Positions 53,802 to 63,404 of a DNA stretch of 64,000 nt are shown here, one piece after another. The DNA comes from Ignavibacteriales bacterium (GTDB taxonomy: Bacteria > Bacteroidota > Ignavibacteria > Ignavibacteriales > Ignavibacteriaceae): NCBI GenBank assembly GCA_016707285.1, contig JADJIA010000005.1, forward strand, positions 248,001 to 312,000, in the 5' to 3' direction. The notes below the pieces were generated by a model, which was not told the DNA's origin, searched no databases, and worked only from the letters and a program-made list of their open reading frames with translations. Numbering within the stretch: the first letter of the stretch is position 1; each line of letters opens with the position of its first letter. The translations under genes were made by a program, and so were the position numbers.

Positions 53802-56633
53802 CTAATATCCTGAAACTTTGTCCCGCAGAATTGCCGGAACTCCTTCGGTCATCCATTTAGGGGCAGGTGAACCCTTCAAATAGTGATCGAAGAATTGAAG
53901 CATTCTTTTGCTCAAATCAACTCTGTTACCCCAGTTGGCTTCTTTAAGGTTGTGAACATCACCTGTATAGTTCAACATCCAAACGGGTTTTTGAAGTCTT
54001 CTCAGACCGGTGTAGAGCTCAATTCCCTGGTACCAGGGCACTGCATCATCTTTGTCGTTGTGCATAATCAGCAGGGGAGTGTTAACCCTGTCCAGAAAAA
54101 ACAAGGGGCTGTTTTCGATGTAAAGTTCAAGTCTGTCCCAGAGTGAACCACCAATCCGGCTTTGTCCTTTTTCATACTGGAATTGTCTCACAAGACCCGA
54201 TCCCCATCTTATTCCGCCATAGGCACTTGTCATATTTGATACGGGTGCACCTGCCATCGCAGCTTTATAAAGATTTGTTTGGGTAATCAGGAAAGCCGTT
54301 TGATATCCACCCCAGCTTTGTCCCTGGAGTGCAATATTTTCTCTGTCAATGAATGGAAATTGTTCAATCATTGAAAGTGTGCCACCAACGATGCAGTTGT
54401 AAGCACTTTTCCCGGGGAAACCTTCTTCATATGAAATATCAGGTATAAAGACAACATATTGATTACTTGCATAAAAAGTCGGGTTTATGATTGATCTGCT
54501 TGGTGATGGACTCCAGTATCTGTTAAGATTATCAGAGTCTCTTTCGTAGAAATAGACCATCATCGGATATTTCTTCGATTTGTCGAGGTTTTTGGGAGTA
54601 AACAGCATTCCTTCAAGAGGTTTACCATCAATACTATGATATTTAACCAATTGTACCTCAGACCAAAGAAACTCACTTTGTTGTGGATTTATATCACTAA
54701 TCTGCTTAAAACCACCGTTTAGACCATTGGAATAATAGAGATTTGGTGATTCAGAATGTGATTCTCGACCAACAATAAAGTCATTTGTGTTTTGAGCTTT
54801 CATCGGAAAACCATATACATTCTCTGATTTAACGAGAATTTTTGCGGATTCAAATTTTGCATTACCCGGGTTATAACTCGCAAAACCATACTGTTTTGTG
54901 GTTTTATCAAAAAGTCCAAAATAAATAGTCTCACCCTCAGGGAACCAGGGAAGTTTTCTGTCAACATCCAATATCCTGTACACAGAGTTGGATTCTTTAC
55001 CCGAAGTTATTCTTAGAGCTGAGTTGTCAGAACCGGGGGTGATTATCCATTCATCAAATTGTGAGCGGATTACAACCGATTGATCATCCTCAAACCAACC
55101 ACTGATTCCATAAGCACCCGGTTCATCGGGAACATCGCTCTGTACATCGTAAAGCGGTTGATCGATTCCACCCGATATTTTATCAATTTTTCCTGAAGAA
55201 TTGTTGTAGGCGTAATAACTTGAATCAGTTTCATCATACCAAATGATATATTTTCCTTTAGGAGAGATAGTGGCAATTTGGCTCTGTTTTGGTTTTACGA
55301 GTTTTCTTTCACCGGTTGCAAGGTCGATTGAGTAAATATCTGAATAACTGTCATCCCACGAGATCAGTTTTTTGTAGGGATGTGCTGAAGCTCCCAATGC
55401 ATACCTGTTGTCGGAATATTTAGAATAAGAGACTTCCTCAATCAGAGAATCGGTTAACTGAATAATCTTTTCAGAGGAAAGATTATAAAACATCAAAAAT
55501 GTTTTTTTCTTTTCTTTGCTCAGTTCAAAGTTCTGTTGGGTATGAATCAGTGGGTCATTCCAACTCCAAACCTCAACATTTGCTTTTTCTTCATCAAGAA
55601 GAGTTTCATCGGGCTCAGGTTTTAGTGATTTCGCGATTCCAAAAAAGAGTCTTTCTCCGGAGTCGGAAAAATTGATGTCATAGTTTAACGAAACTCTCAA
55701 ATCACCCTTTAGGGAGGGGTTGAGTGAGTCAACAAGCACTTTGTGATGTTCTTCTCCCGAATTCCAGAGATATAGATCGTAATTTTTTACTGTCGCTGTG
55801 TCTTTTGTGAATAAAAATGCCAGATTTTTTCCATCATCTGAAAGAACAGGTGATTTTGCCATTCCTTCAAGTTTAAGAGTGTCGATTTTTAATGATTTAC
55901 TATCAAATCTCACAATAAATGAGGTATCAAGAGAATCATCGATAATGGAAGTAAAAGCAAATTTACCACCCGATTTATCGGCTGTGTATGAATCAACATT
56001 TGTAAATCTGAATTCTTTGTTCTCCACAAGATTCAAAATGAGGAGGTCGGTACCATCTTTTTTTGCTTTGGAGGGTTTAACATCTTTATCCTTGGCAACT
56101 GCGGTTGTATCAACAACTTTCGAGGTATCTTTCTCCTTCTTCTCATCTTTTGGTTTTTTTATTTTTTCAAAATGAATCGCAAGCCATTTGTCCGATTCTT
56201 CGGGCAACTTAAAAGATTTTACATCGGCGAGTAGAACCAAAGAATCGAGGCGGGTGAGAAAAATCCCAATCGAGTCTTTGGGCATATCATCTTTTTTAAC
56301 TTTTTTTAATGTGGCTGTTTTTACGGTATCAAATCCCGGTTTTATGCTAAATGCCACTATTTCGCCATTTTTGGAAAGTTTTGCGCCTTTAGCCTTGGGG
56401 AATACTTTGTTCAAGTCACCATTTTTATTTTGAATATAAAGTGAGCCATCCTTTCTGAAGGGAATGACTTCAAAAACAAAAAGGTTTCCGTCGTTCGAAA
56501 TTTGTGGTTGGAATATCCTTTTCCAAAGATCATAAACCGAGTGATCAAGCGGTTTGTCCGATTGTGCAAAGTTTAGTGAAGTTAGTGATATGAAAAGGAT
56601 GAGTACGGGAAAGAATATTTTAAGTTTTAACAT
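53802..56633 (-). CDS. Secreted S9 family (prolyl oligopeptidase-type) peptidase
   Basis: A 943-residue protein with a signal peptide (to about NFAQ), a long beta-propeller-like N-terminal region, and a C-terminal alpha/beta hydrolase. The nucleophile Ser is in LQGQSWGGYQTA, the Asp in HNDKDDAVPWYQG and the His in GDVHNLKEANWG, so the triad is complete. A Lys/Asp-rich stretch near residues 160-200 looks like a charged insert. It probably degrades peptides in the periplasm or outside. Convergence and spacing suggest its own transcription unit. Confidence 0.88.
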   Translation of the reverse strand: MLKLKIFFPVLILFISLTSLNFAQSDKPLDHSVYDLWKRIFQPQISNDGNLFVFEVIPFRKDGSLYIQNKNGDLNKVFPKAKGAKLSKNGEIVAFSIKPGFDTVKTATLKKVKKDDMPKDSIGIFLTRLDSLVLLADVKSFKLPEESDKWLAIHFEKIKKPKDEKKEKDTSKVVDTTAVAKDKDVKPSKAKKDGTDLLILNLVENKEFRFTNVDSYTADKSGGKFAFTSIIDDSLDTSFIVRFDSKSLKIDTLKLEGMAKSPVLSDDGKNLAFLFTKDTATVKNYDLYLWNSGEEHHKVLVDSLNPSLKGDLRVSLNYDINFSDSGERLFFGIAKSLKPEPDETLLDEEKANVEVWSWNDPLIHTQQNFELSKEKKKTFLMFYNLSSEKIIQLTDSLIEEVSYSKYSDNRYALGASAHPYKKLISWDDSYSDIYSIDLATGERKLVKPKQSQIATISPKGKYIIWYDETDSSYYAYNNSSGKIDKISGGIDQPLYDVQSDVPDEPGAYGISGWFEDDQSVVIRSQFDEWIITPGSDNSALRITSGKESNSVYRILDVDRKLPWFPEGETIYFGLFDKTTKQYGFASYNPGNAKFESAKILVKSENVYGFPMKAQNTNDFIVGRESHSESPNLYYSNGLNGGFKQISDINPQQSEFLWSEVQLVKYHSIDGKPLEGMLFTPKNLDKSKKYPMMVYFYERDSDNLNRYWSPSPSRSIINPTFYASNQYVVFIPDISYEEGFPGKSAYNCIVGGTLSMIEQFPFIDRENIALQGQSWGGYQTAFLITQTNLYKAAMAGAPVSNMTSAYGGIRWGSGLVRQFQYEKGQSRIGGSLWDRLELYIENSPLFFLDRVNTPLLIMHNDKDDAVPWYQGIELYTGLRRLQKPVWMLNYTGDVHNLKEANWGNRVDLSKRMLQFFDHYLKGSPAPKWMTEGVPAILRDKVSGY

Positions 56634-56735
56634 ACTGTACCGGAAATGTTGAGATTAATTTTTTAAATAAACCTCTACAATTTACAGTATTTCGATAACT
56701 TATGAAAAATTACAAGGATGAGCGGAGTAATAAAG

Positions 56736-57203
56736 TTATATAAGATCACCTGTTGTTGCATCAACCGTGGAAATGAGATCAACAGGGGATAAAATAATTT
56801 GAGTACCTCTGACTCCTGCACTGATCGATATTCTGTCAAAAATAAGAGCAGTTTCGTCGATAAAAACAGGATAGTCTTTTTTCATCCCGATCGGTGAACA
56901 TCCACCCCTGATGTAACCGGTGAGATCGAACAATTCTTTGACCTTAATCATCTCGATATTTTTTGATGCCGAAAGTTTGGCTGCTTTTTTGAGGTTAAGT
57001 TCGCAAGAGCCGGGGATTACAAATACAAAAATTTTGTTTGATTCATTTCTCGACACAAGTGTTTTGAAGACCATATCAGGGTCCATTCCCACTTTATTGG
57101 CAACTGAAACAGCATCCAATGCATCTTCCGAGACTTCATAATCTATAAGTTCAAAAATCAGTTTCCTGCTCTCAAGAATTCTTACAGCGTTTGTTTTCGA
57201 CAT
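56736..57203 (-). CDS. ybaK: YbaK/ProX family aminoacyl-tRNA deacylase
   Basis: A 155-residue protein: KTNAVRILESRKL, VFKTLVSRNESNKIFVFVIPG, KAAKLSASKNIEM and GYIRGGCSPIGMKKDYPVFID match Cys-tRNA(Pro) deacylase YbaK. The conserved Lys (VFKTLV) that defines the family is present. It clears mischarged Cys-tRNA(Pro). It sits alone between two unrelated minus-strand genes. Confidence 0.92.
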   Translation of the reverse strand: MSKTNAVRILESRKLIFELIDYEVSEDALDAVSVANKVGMDPDMVFKTLVSRNESNKIFVFVIPGSCELNLKKAAKLSASKNIEMIKVKELFDLTGYIRGGCSPIGMKKDYPVFIDETALIFDRISISAGVRGTQIILSPVDLISTVDATTGDLI

Positions 57204-57253
57204 CTAAATTTCTTTTTATGGTTGTGCAAAAATAAGAAATTGTGAAGATCGAA

Positions 57254-58258
57254 TCAGATGGAAAGTGTTATGAATCCTGAAATTGTTGAACACAAAACTT
57301 CGTGACCATTTCTGTTCAGTGTATTACTTCTTAATTTATAAAGTCTTTTGGATGTTGAGTCAAAATGTCTGAGCATTAAGGTTGGATCAACCACTTTTAC
57401 TTTTTGGTTGGAATAAGAATAATCACTTAAAGCTTTTACGAAGGGATAAATTCCCGGAAACTTAATAAAATCTTCGGTTAGTTCAACGCCTGCGAGACTC
57501 ATGTTGTCCATATAATATTTATCGATCCATGAACAATGTGGAGTTACTAACACAAAGACCTTTGAACCATTTTTCATTTTGCAGAAAAGGTTGTTCATAC
57601 GGGAAAGAAGGGTTTCCATGTCGGTTTGTCTCATGGTTTTTAAAAGAGTCGAATTTTCTGTTAAACCTTTTTGTCTCTCATAAGATCCGGGTCCAAGGGC
57701 TTTAATATTAATTTTCTCAGCATATGCAATGTTTTCAGGTTCAAGTCCGTCAAAACTTTGTCCGGCAAGATCATTTGCTGAATTTGACAATTTGTAGGAA
57801 ATATAGTCGAGAAATTTAAAGTTATCAGTGATAGAGTTGGTAATACCTGACAATAAACCGGCTTCCGATCTGTCGGTTCCTTTCCTAATATCATAGAGGT
57901 CGTTTGCCGGGTTAACCTGGAAGATGAGGATATCGGGGTTATGTTCTTTGATCAATTTTTCGCCAAAATTTTCCATTTCGATGATCCCCGAGTTGGGGAC
58001 AGCACCGTTTACGATTTTGTAACCTGGATGTTTGGCTCTGAGCATCGCAACATAACTGTCGGGGTTTGCACTCACTTCATCGCCGAGCACAAGAATAACG
58101 GGAAGGTCTTTTTTTGCAGTCATTTCCGAGACAGGGTTAAGGTCGGAAAAAGTACCAGAGTGGAAATTTATTATTCTGTTGATGTATAAAACTTCAATCA
58201 AGCCTAAAATGACAGAGGCGATAAATAAGTATTTGAGAGGTTTATATATTAGATTCAT
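57254..58258 (-). CDS. Membrane-anchored SGNH-hydrolase-like protein with altered Ser motif
   Basis: A 334-residue protein from ATG 58258 with one N-terminal membrane helix. The fold resembles SGNH hydrolases: block I reads LVLGDEVS where GDS is expected, NPANDLYD aligns with the GxND block and LNRNGHEVL with the final D-x-x-H block. The nucleophile Ser is Glu here (Ser lies two residues on), so activity is doubtful. It may act as a glycan-binding or acyl-carrier-like helper. Family identity is tentative. Confidence 0.6.
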   Translation of the reverse strand: MNLIYKPLKYLFIASVILGLIEVLYINRIINFHSGTFSDLNPVSEMTAKKDLPVILVLGDEVSANPDSYVAMLRAKHPGYKIVNGAVPNSGIIEMENFGEKLIKEHNPDILIFQVNPANDLYDIRKGTDRSEAGLLSGITNSITDNFKFLDYISYKLSNSANDLAGQSFDGLEPENIAYAEKINIKALGPGSYERQKGLTENSTLLKTMRQTDMETLLSRMNNLFCKMKNGSKVFVLVTPHCSWIDKYYMDNMSLAGVELTEDFIKFPGIYPFVKALSDYSYSNQKVKVVDPTLMLRHFDSTSKRLYKLRSNTLNRNGHEVLCSTISGFITLSI

Positions 58259-58437
58259 GGCGATTTCAACTATTAAATTATTAAATTCTGAACGCAATAT
58301 ATACTTCGTTCATTCCGATATTTTTGTCAGTCGTCACTTATACCGGTATTTGAGGGATGAAAGGGGACTTGTGTGAGTGTACGCACAACATCGATAAAAA
58401 CAGTAAAAGGCAAAGTGAATTCCTTACAAATTTTAAC

Positions 58438-58469
58438 TTTTGATATACTAAGAATATTTCCTATTTTAA
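58438..58469 (+). promoter_or_regulatory. Possible Bacteroidota-type promoter of the lipoprotein gene
   Basis: TTTTG (58438-58442), a 19-bp spacer, and TATTTTAA (58462-58469) match the -33/-7 pattern except at the last two bases of -7. It lies 64 bp before the ATG at 58533, on the correct strand. The rest of the gap 58259-58532 shows nothing clear. Confidence 0.35.
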
Positions 58470-58532
58470 AGTCTGTATATCCACATTTTCACAATCCCAA
58501 ATAACTTTTTACACCCCAATCAGGAGTATTTA

Positions 58533-59102
58533 ATGAGATTAATATCATTCAGACTTGTTCTAATAGCATTGGTAACCGTACTTTTTGCCGGTTGTTTAAC
58601 CGTTGACAAAAAAGATTACTATTATAAAACAAATAGTGACGGATCCGGTGAAGGATGGATCAAGTTCTACAATATAAAATCAGCAAAAGACGGTGAGGAT
58701 GATGTTTCCCTCAAGGATTTTGCCGAGCTTATAGATGATTATGTAAAAGGCACCAAGTTTGAAGACGAAAACCCCTCACTTCAGGTTACTTCAAAAGAAT
58801 TAATGGAAGAAGGCGGAAAACTTAACGGCCTTGTTAAGTTCACTTTCTCAAACATTTCGGAAATCTCATTTTTGTTTGAAAAAGATTGTAACTGTGCTCC
58901 TGTATATTACAGCATGGGTGGATTTTTGTCAGAGACATACACCACTTCAAACGGTACATATCTTGGAGATGCTGGTGGCCCACAGATAATCAAATGGCCG
59001 GCAGGAACAAAAGAATTTAAGTTTACAACCTCTGTAAGCACAGATTCAACCTCTATTGAATTGTTGAATCAATACAATGGCTGGAAAGCCAGTCAGAAAT
59101 AA
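58533..59102 (+). CDS. Lipoprotein of unknown function
   Basis: A 189-residue protein with CAGGAG before ATG 58533. The lipobox is LFAGC (about residues 17-21). The mature domain has a soluble beta-rich look: SDGSGEGWIKFYNIKSAKDG, KFTFSNISEISFLFEK, with Cys pair DCNCAP. I recognise no family. It precedes a T9SS cargo gene by 29 bp, so the two may be co-expressed. Confidence 0.65.
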   Translation: MRLISFRLVLIALVTVLFAGCLTVDKKDYYYKTNSDGSGEGWIKFYNIKSAKDGEDDVSLKDFAELIDDYVKGTKFEDENPSLQVTSKELMEEGGKLNGLVKFTFSNISEISFLFEKDCNCAPVYYSMGGFLSETYTTSNGTYLGDAGGPQIIKWPAGTKEFKFTTSVSTDSTSIELLNQYNGWKASQK

Positions 59103-59131
59103 TTTTTTTATTACTAAATTGGAGCAATAAA

Positions 59132-62044
59132 GTGTTAAAAAGAACTCTTTTTTCGCTTTTTGTATTCACACTCATCTCACCTTCACTTTTTAGTCAGACA
59201 TACAATGGTCCGGCTGCGGGTTCAAAAACGGGTGGAGTGGTTGTAAATACAAATAGTTTTGGGCTTACGCCTTCAAACAGTTTTCCAAGACCGGAAACTA
59301 TAAGAAACAAGGCAGATCACAAAGCAGATCCTGTTTACATTCAGGAATATGACGAAATGTATGACGCAATTAAGTTATATGTTGAGGACCGGAATGCAGG
59401 AAAAGAATCTGTTGATACAACCAAGGCAATTCTTTTAAAGGATTTCCAGGGCTTGACACAGACCAACTCAATTCCGCCTGATCCACATGTTGCTGTAGGT
59501 GCCGGTTATATCGTTGCTGTTGTTAACAGTGATTTTGGTATTTACGACATGGCAGGTAACCTGATTAAAAGGATTAACGCTGATCAGTGGTACGCCTCCA
59601 CAATGTCAAATCCCGGTGCATTTGATCCCAAAGTTATCTATGACCATTTTGATAAAAGATGGGTGATGGTTTGGTTGGATCAAAATGACAATCCTGCACG
59701 CGGAAACCTTCTTTTTTCTGTGTCGGATGATTCAATTCCAACAGGTACCTGGTATAATTTTGTTTTCCGTTCAGATGTGAATGGTGATGTTCCTTCAGGT
59801 AACTGGATGGATTATCAAGGAGTTGGATTCGATGATGATGCCATATATGTGAGTGGTAATCAATTTTCGTTTGCAAGCAGTTTTAACTATGCAAAAATTA
59901 GAATCTTCCCTAAAGCCCCACTTTACTCAAATGATGCCAACGCAACAATCACATGGAATGACATTTACGGAATAAAATATCCGGCTCCGGCACCAACACA
60001 ACAGTTTATATTTCATATCAGACCTACGATCGCATATACCCACGATCCAAGTAAATACTATTTCCTGCACGCCCCGGGCTCTGCCAATTTCTTCGCGCTA
60101 TACTGGATTGAGAATCCTTTAACAGCGCCAGTATTGAGAGGTTCAGTTGTGCCGGTTACAAGTTATTCAGCGCCACCTGATGCAAATCAACTTGGTGGTG
60201 GAACACCTTTGATATCAACAAATGGCGGACAACTTCAAGATGAACCAATTTTCAAAGATGGTTCCATTTGGAGTATCCACAGTATTCGTAACCCTGTTGC
60301 GAGTAACTATTCTGCGCTTCATTATGTTAAAATCAACACCGCTACAGGTACTGCGAGTGAACAATCCATACTTGGAGCAAACGGCAACTGGTATTATTTT
60401 GGAGCGATTGCTGTTGATAAGTTCAACAATGCTGCCACCACTTTTGCAAGATCGGGTGACAATGAATATGCAGGAGCTTTCTACTCCTCAAAATTTGCCA
60501 ATGAAACTGCATTCACTTACAGTTCACCACTCCAAACAGGTAAAGGGAACTATGTAAAAACTTTCGGCGGGACAAGAAATCGCTGGGGTGACTATATGGG
60601 TATCTGGGCTAATCCTCAAAACTTGACAGATTTTGTCATTTTTACCGAGTATGCAGCCGGTGTTAATACCTGGGGTACCTGGACGGGTATTCTAAGAGTA
60701 GCTCCTTATGATGGTGTTAAAGGAACACTTGATAAAGAAGTTCTTAATTTTGGCGAAGTTGAAGTTAATGTTCCGAGTCATGTTGACAATTTTAGATTAA
60801 CCAGTTTTGGAACTCAAAATCTTGTTATTGATTCACTCTATTTTGGAACAGGAAATTTTGAGCTTAATACATCATTCACCTATCCATTTACTCTGGAACC
60901 AAACACAACGGTTGATATACAACTCGCTGCCAGAGCAGTGGATCTTGGACAGATTTCAGATACACTCTATGTTGCATCAAATGATGGAACCTTAAGAGGA
61001 ATTGCATTAACTGCATTCGGTTATGAAATCATTCCAAGTAACGAAAAAGCAATGTTTGCTGTTTCGGGTGGAAGTGACAACAACAGATTGTTCTATTTGA
61101 GAACAGGTAACGGACTTCCAACTGAAATTGGTCCAACAGCCAAAAATCTTTTCCAGAGTATTGCGATCCACCCCAAGACCAAAGTCTTGTATGGCCTCAG
61201 AAACTCCGCTCCACAAGAAATAGTAAGGATTAACTCCAACGGTGGTGATGCACACAGACTGTTTAGTTCTTCCGTTGCTGACCTTGGAAGTCTCGCTTTT
61301 GACACCACCGGAAATCTTTATGTTTCACAGAAAAGTGGAAAGATTTATAAAATTGGCTTGCTTGATTCCAGTTTCACTGAGACAGTTCAGGCACAAGCTG
61401 CAATTTTAAGCATCGCATTTCATCCTCAAACAAACGAGTTGTATGCATCTTTATACAGAGCACTTGGTTCACCCAAAGATATGATCTTCAGAGTTAATCC
61501 AAGTACAGGTGACACGACAAGAGTTGGTTTTACCTCATTTGGTGTTGCAATCACTGATCTTGAATTTGATGCCGATGGTGTATTATTTGGATTTAAAGGT
61601 GCAACAAATCAACCTGTTGATCTGATTAAAATCAATTCAACCACCGGTCTCGGTGAACTCATTGCAAGCACAGGAGTAGTTAACCTTGCAGCCATGACAT
61701 TTAACCACACCGGAACCGCAACTGATGTTAAGACACCTGTGAATGTTCCTGCAAATTTTGCTTTAAATCAAAATTATCCAAACCCGTTTAACCCGACCAC
61801 AAGGATTGAATATTCACTCCCGAAGGCGGCAAATGTTAAAATTACGGTATATAACCTGCTTGGCGAGGTTGTTAAAGTTCTATACAACGATTTTAACACA
61901 GCCGGAAGCTATTCCATCTACTGGAACGCTGACGATATTACGGGAGCAAAACTCACAAGTGGAGTTTACTTCTATGAATTGAAAGCAAATAGTGTGGATG
62001 GAGAGATATACAGCGATATTAAGAAGATGGTTCTTCTGAAATAA
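59132..62044 (+). CDS. Large secreted protein with T9SS type A sorting domain
   Basis: A 970-residue protein from GTG 59132, with GGAG 7 bp upstream. It has a signal peptide (to about LFSQ), then a soluble domain (about 100-520; DPHVAVGAGYIVAVVNSDFGIYD and TWNDIYGIKYPAP) of unknown type. An ASPM/SPD-2/Hydin-like Ig domain follows (VLNFGEVEVNVPSHVDNF), then a beta-propeller-like region, and a type A sorting domain (LNQNYPNPFNPTTRIEYSL, GVYFYELKA, KKMVLLK). It is likely surface-attached by PorU. No enzymatic motif is visible. Confidence 0.82.
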   Translation: MLKRTLFSLFVFTLISPSLFSQTYNGPAAGSKTGGVVVNTNSFGLTPSNSFPRPETIRNKADHKADPVYIQEYDEMYDAIKLYVEDRNAGKESVDTTKAILLKDFQGLTQTNSIPPDPHVAVGAGYIVAVVNSDFGIYDMAGNLIKRINADQWYASTMSNPGAFDPKVIYDHFDKRWVMVWLDQNDNPARGNLLFSVSDDSIPTGTWYNFVFRSDVNGDVPSGNWMDYQGVGFDDDAIYVSGNQFSFASSFNYAKIRIFPKAPLYSNDANATITWNDIYGIKYPAPAPTQQFIFHIRPTIAYTHDPSKYYFLHAPGSANFFALYWIENPLTAPVLRGSVVPVTSYSAPPDANQLGGGTPLISTNGGQLQDEPIFKDGSIWSIHSIRNPVASNYSALHYVKINTATGTASEQSILGANGNWYYFGAIAVDKFNNAATTFARSGDNEYAGAFYSSKFANETAFTYSSPLQTGKGNYVKTFGGTRNRWGDYMGIWANPQNLTDFVIFTEYAAGVNTWGTWTGILRVAPYDGVKGTLDKEVLNFGEVEVNVPSHVDNFRLTSFGTQNLVIDSLYFGTGNFELNTSFTYPFTLEPNTTVDIQLAARAVDLGQISDTLYVASNDGTLRGIALTAFGYEIIPSNEKAMFAVSGGSDNNRLFYLRTGNGLPTEIGPTAKNLFQSIAIHPKTKVLYGLRNSAPQEIVRINSNGGDAHRLFSSSVADLGSLAFDTTGNLYVSQKSGKIYKIGLLDSSFTETVQAQAAILSIAFHPQTNELYASLYRALGSPKDMIFRVNPSTGDTTRVGFTSFGVAITDLEFDADGVLFGFKGATNQPVDLIKINSTTGLGELIASTGVVNLAAMTFNHTGTATDVKTPVNVPANFALNQNYPNPFNPTTRIEYSLPKAANVKITVYNLLGEVVKVLYNDFNTAGSYSIYWNADDITGAKLTSGVYFYELKANSVDGEIYSDIKKMVLLK

Positions 62045-62077
62045 TCCCAGTAATCTTTTTGAACTAAATCAAAAATT

Positions 62078-62110
62078 AAGCCCGGAGATAATTAATCTTC
62101 GGGCTTTTTT
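62078..62110 (+). terminator. Rho-independent terminator after T9SS cargo gene
   Basis: AAGCCCGGAGAT (62078-62089) pairs with ATCTTCGGGCTT (62095-62106) around a five-base loop, with one G-T pair, followed by six T (62105-62110). Confidence 0.9.
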
Positions 62111-62199
62111 ATAAAATATTCGTGATTCTACTACTCATAATTTGAATAAAAAATATTATATTATCAATTAAAATGTTGATAGTTTAAGAACCACTTTTA

Positions 62200-62228
62200 T
62201 TGAAGAGTTGGTAATAATGTAGCATAAT
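62200..62228 (+). promoter_or_regulatory. Possible promoter of the 62271 gene
   Basis: TTGAAG (62200-62205), 17-bp spacer, CATAAT (62223-62228) give a fair sigma70-like match, 42 bp before the ATG. The Bacteroidota -7 pattern is not met, so confidence is low. Confidence 0.3.
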
Positions 62229-62270
62229 TGCTTTCTTGCAATATATAGAACTGAAAAAGATAGAAGTAAC

Positions 62271-63350
62271 ATGATTTTAGAGACATTAAGAGGCGATGGC
62301 GGTGATATCCTGATCTACTCAGAAAATCGCTTCAACCTGGAAAACAACTTTCGTATGGTGAGACGAAACATCGGAATTAATAATCCGATGCGGCTTCATT
62401 ACAACGAAGTTTGTACTTTCATCAACGATTTGCAGCCCAAAACCGTGGTAGCTTACAGACTGCTTACGAATCTGGATGATTTTGACATGAATTATGTTAA
62501 ATATGGGCAGCAGGTGATGGTGAGTGGTGCAAGAGAAGTTATCTACTTCGATCCAATTTATTGTGTCAAAGAGATGGAAGATAATGGATTTTTGAATGAT
62601 GATCCGGATCTTCGATTTCGTATTCAACAGGTTGGCTTGAGATCACTTGGCCACAAAGACGGGCTCCCGGAATTTGAAGAATCATATAGTTTTGATCTTG
62701 AAGCTTCAGAAGTTCAAAACCAAAATGATCGGGGTTTTGCAGAGTTGATTTGTGCTTTTGATGATATCGATTTTGATAAAGTGATAAATCTGTCAACAAA
62801 CGAAATTTATGACTCTCCAAAGGCTGAACCACCAAAACCTGAGCCTGCAAAAACCAAGTTCCAGGCACTCAGTTCTGAAGACCTTGGTTTCCAGAAGAAA
62901 AATCAAAACCTGCACGAATCGAAAGAGCGCAAAGGTCTGATTACTCTTGCATGGACAAGACAAACTTCGGGGCTTTTTGAAGAAGATGACAGCTATGATC
63001 CCGGACAGGCGAACAAGCGTGTGTTAATGGAAAATAATCGTCCGGTTCCTCAGTCCCAAGGGGATATGAGCTCCGGAACAACTGATCAACAAAACGCCAG
63101 ATTTCAGGTAGTGGGGCAGGCTCGGAAGAAAAACGAATTCCAGACCACGCAACTACGAGGGAGGGGAAGCGGAAACACAGACCAACAAAAAAGTAAATCT
63201 CTTTTTTCAAATTTTCTCGAAAAGAAAAGACAGGAAGTAAACTCTCAACAAATTCCTGAGGAAACCGCTCATGAAGAGATTACTGATTCGATGAAGGAAT
63301 TTGCAAGCGACCGGGAAAAACGGTTTGTTGTATTAAAACTTAGAAAATAA
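62271..63350 (+). CDS. Unknown protein with disordered C-terminal half
   Basis: A 359-residue protein, ATG 62271. Residues 1 to about 185 look folded (GGDILIYSENRFNLENNFRMVRRNIG, AREVIYFDPIYCVKEMEDNG). The rest is rich in Gln, Asn, Lys and Pro, low in hydrophobics, and holds two copies of an SG-T/N-TDQQ motif (SGTTDQQNARF, SGNTDQQKSKS). No signal peptide or membrane helix is seen, so it is cytoplasmic. I recognise no family. It converges on clpP. Confidence 0.55.
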   Translation: MILETLRGDGGDILIYSENRFNLENNFRMVRRNIGINNPMRLHYNEVCTFINDLQPKTVVAYRLLTNLDDFDMNYVKYGQQVMVSGAREVIYFDPIYCVKEMEDNGFLNDDPDLRFRIQQVGLRSLGHKDGLPEFEESYSFDLEASEVQNQNDRGFAELICAFDDIDFDKVINLSTNEIYDSPKAEPPKPEPAKTKFQALSSEDLGFQKKNQNLHESKERKGLITLAWTRQTSGLFEEDDSYDPGQANKRVLMENNRPVPQSQGDMSSGTTDQQNARFQVVGQARKKNEFQTTQLRGRGSGNTDQQKSKSLFSNFLEKKRQEVNSQQIPEETAHEEITDSMKEFASDREKRFVVLKLRK

Positions 63351-63355
63351 AACAC

Positions 63356-63388
63356 AAAAAAAAAGCTGCTCTAAAGCAGCTTTTTTTT
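63356..63388. terminator. Bidirectional terminator between the 62271 gene and clpP
   Basis: AAAAGCTGCT (63361-63370) and AGCAGCTTTT (63375-63384) form a stem around CTAA, flanked by A on the left and T on the right to about 63388, giving U-tracts for both converging genes. Confidence 0.92.
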
Positions 63389-63404
63389 ATATCCAATTGT
63401 TTGA

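Noticed and set aside
58370..58400. GTGTGAGTGTACGCAC resembling the lexA operator
   Set aside because: Only one half-site agrees with GTGTACA-N2-TGTTCAC and the second half fails, so it is not a credible SOS box.
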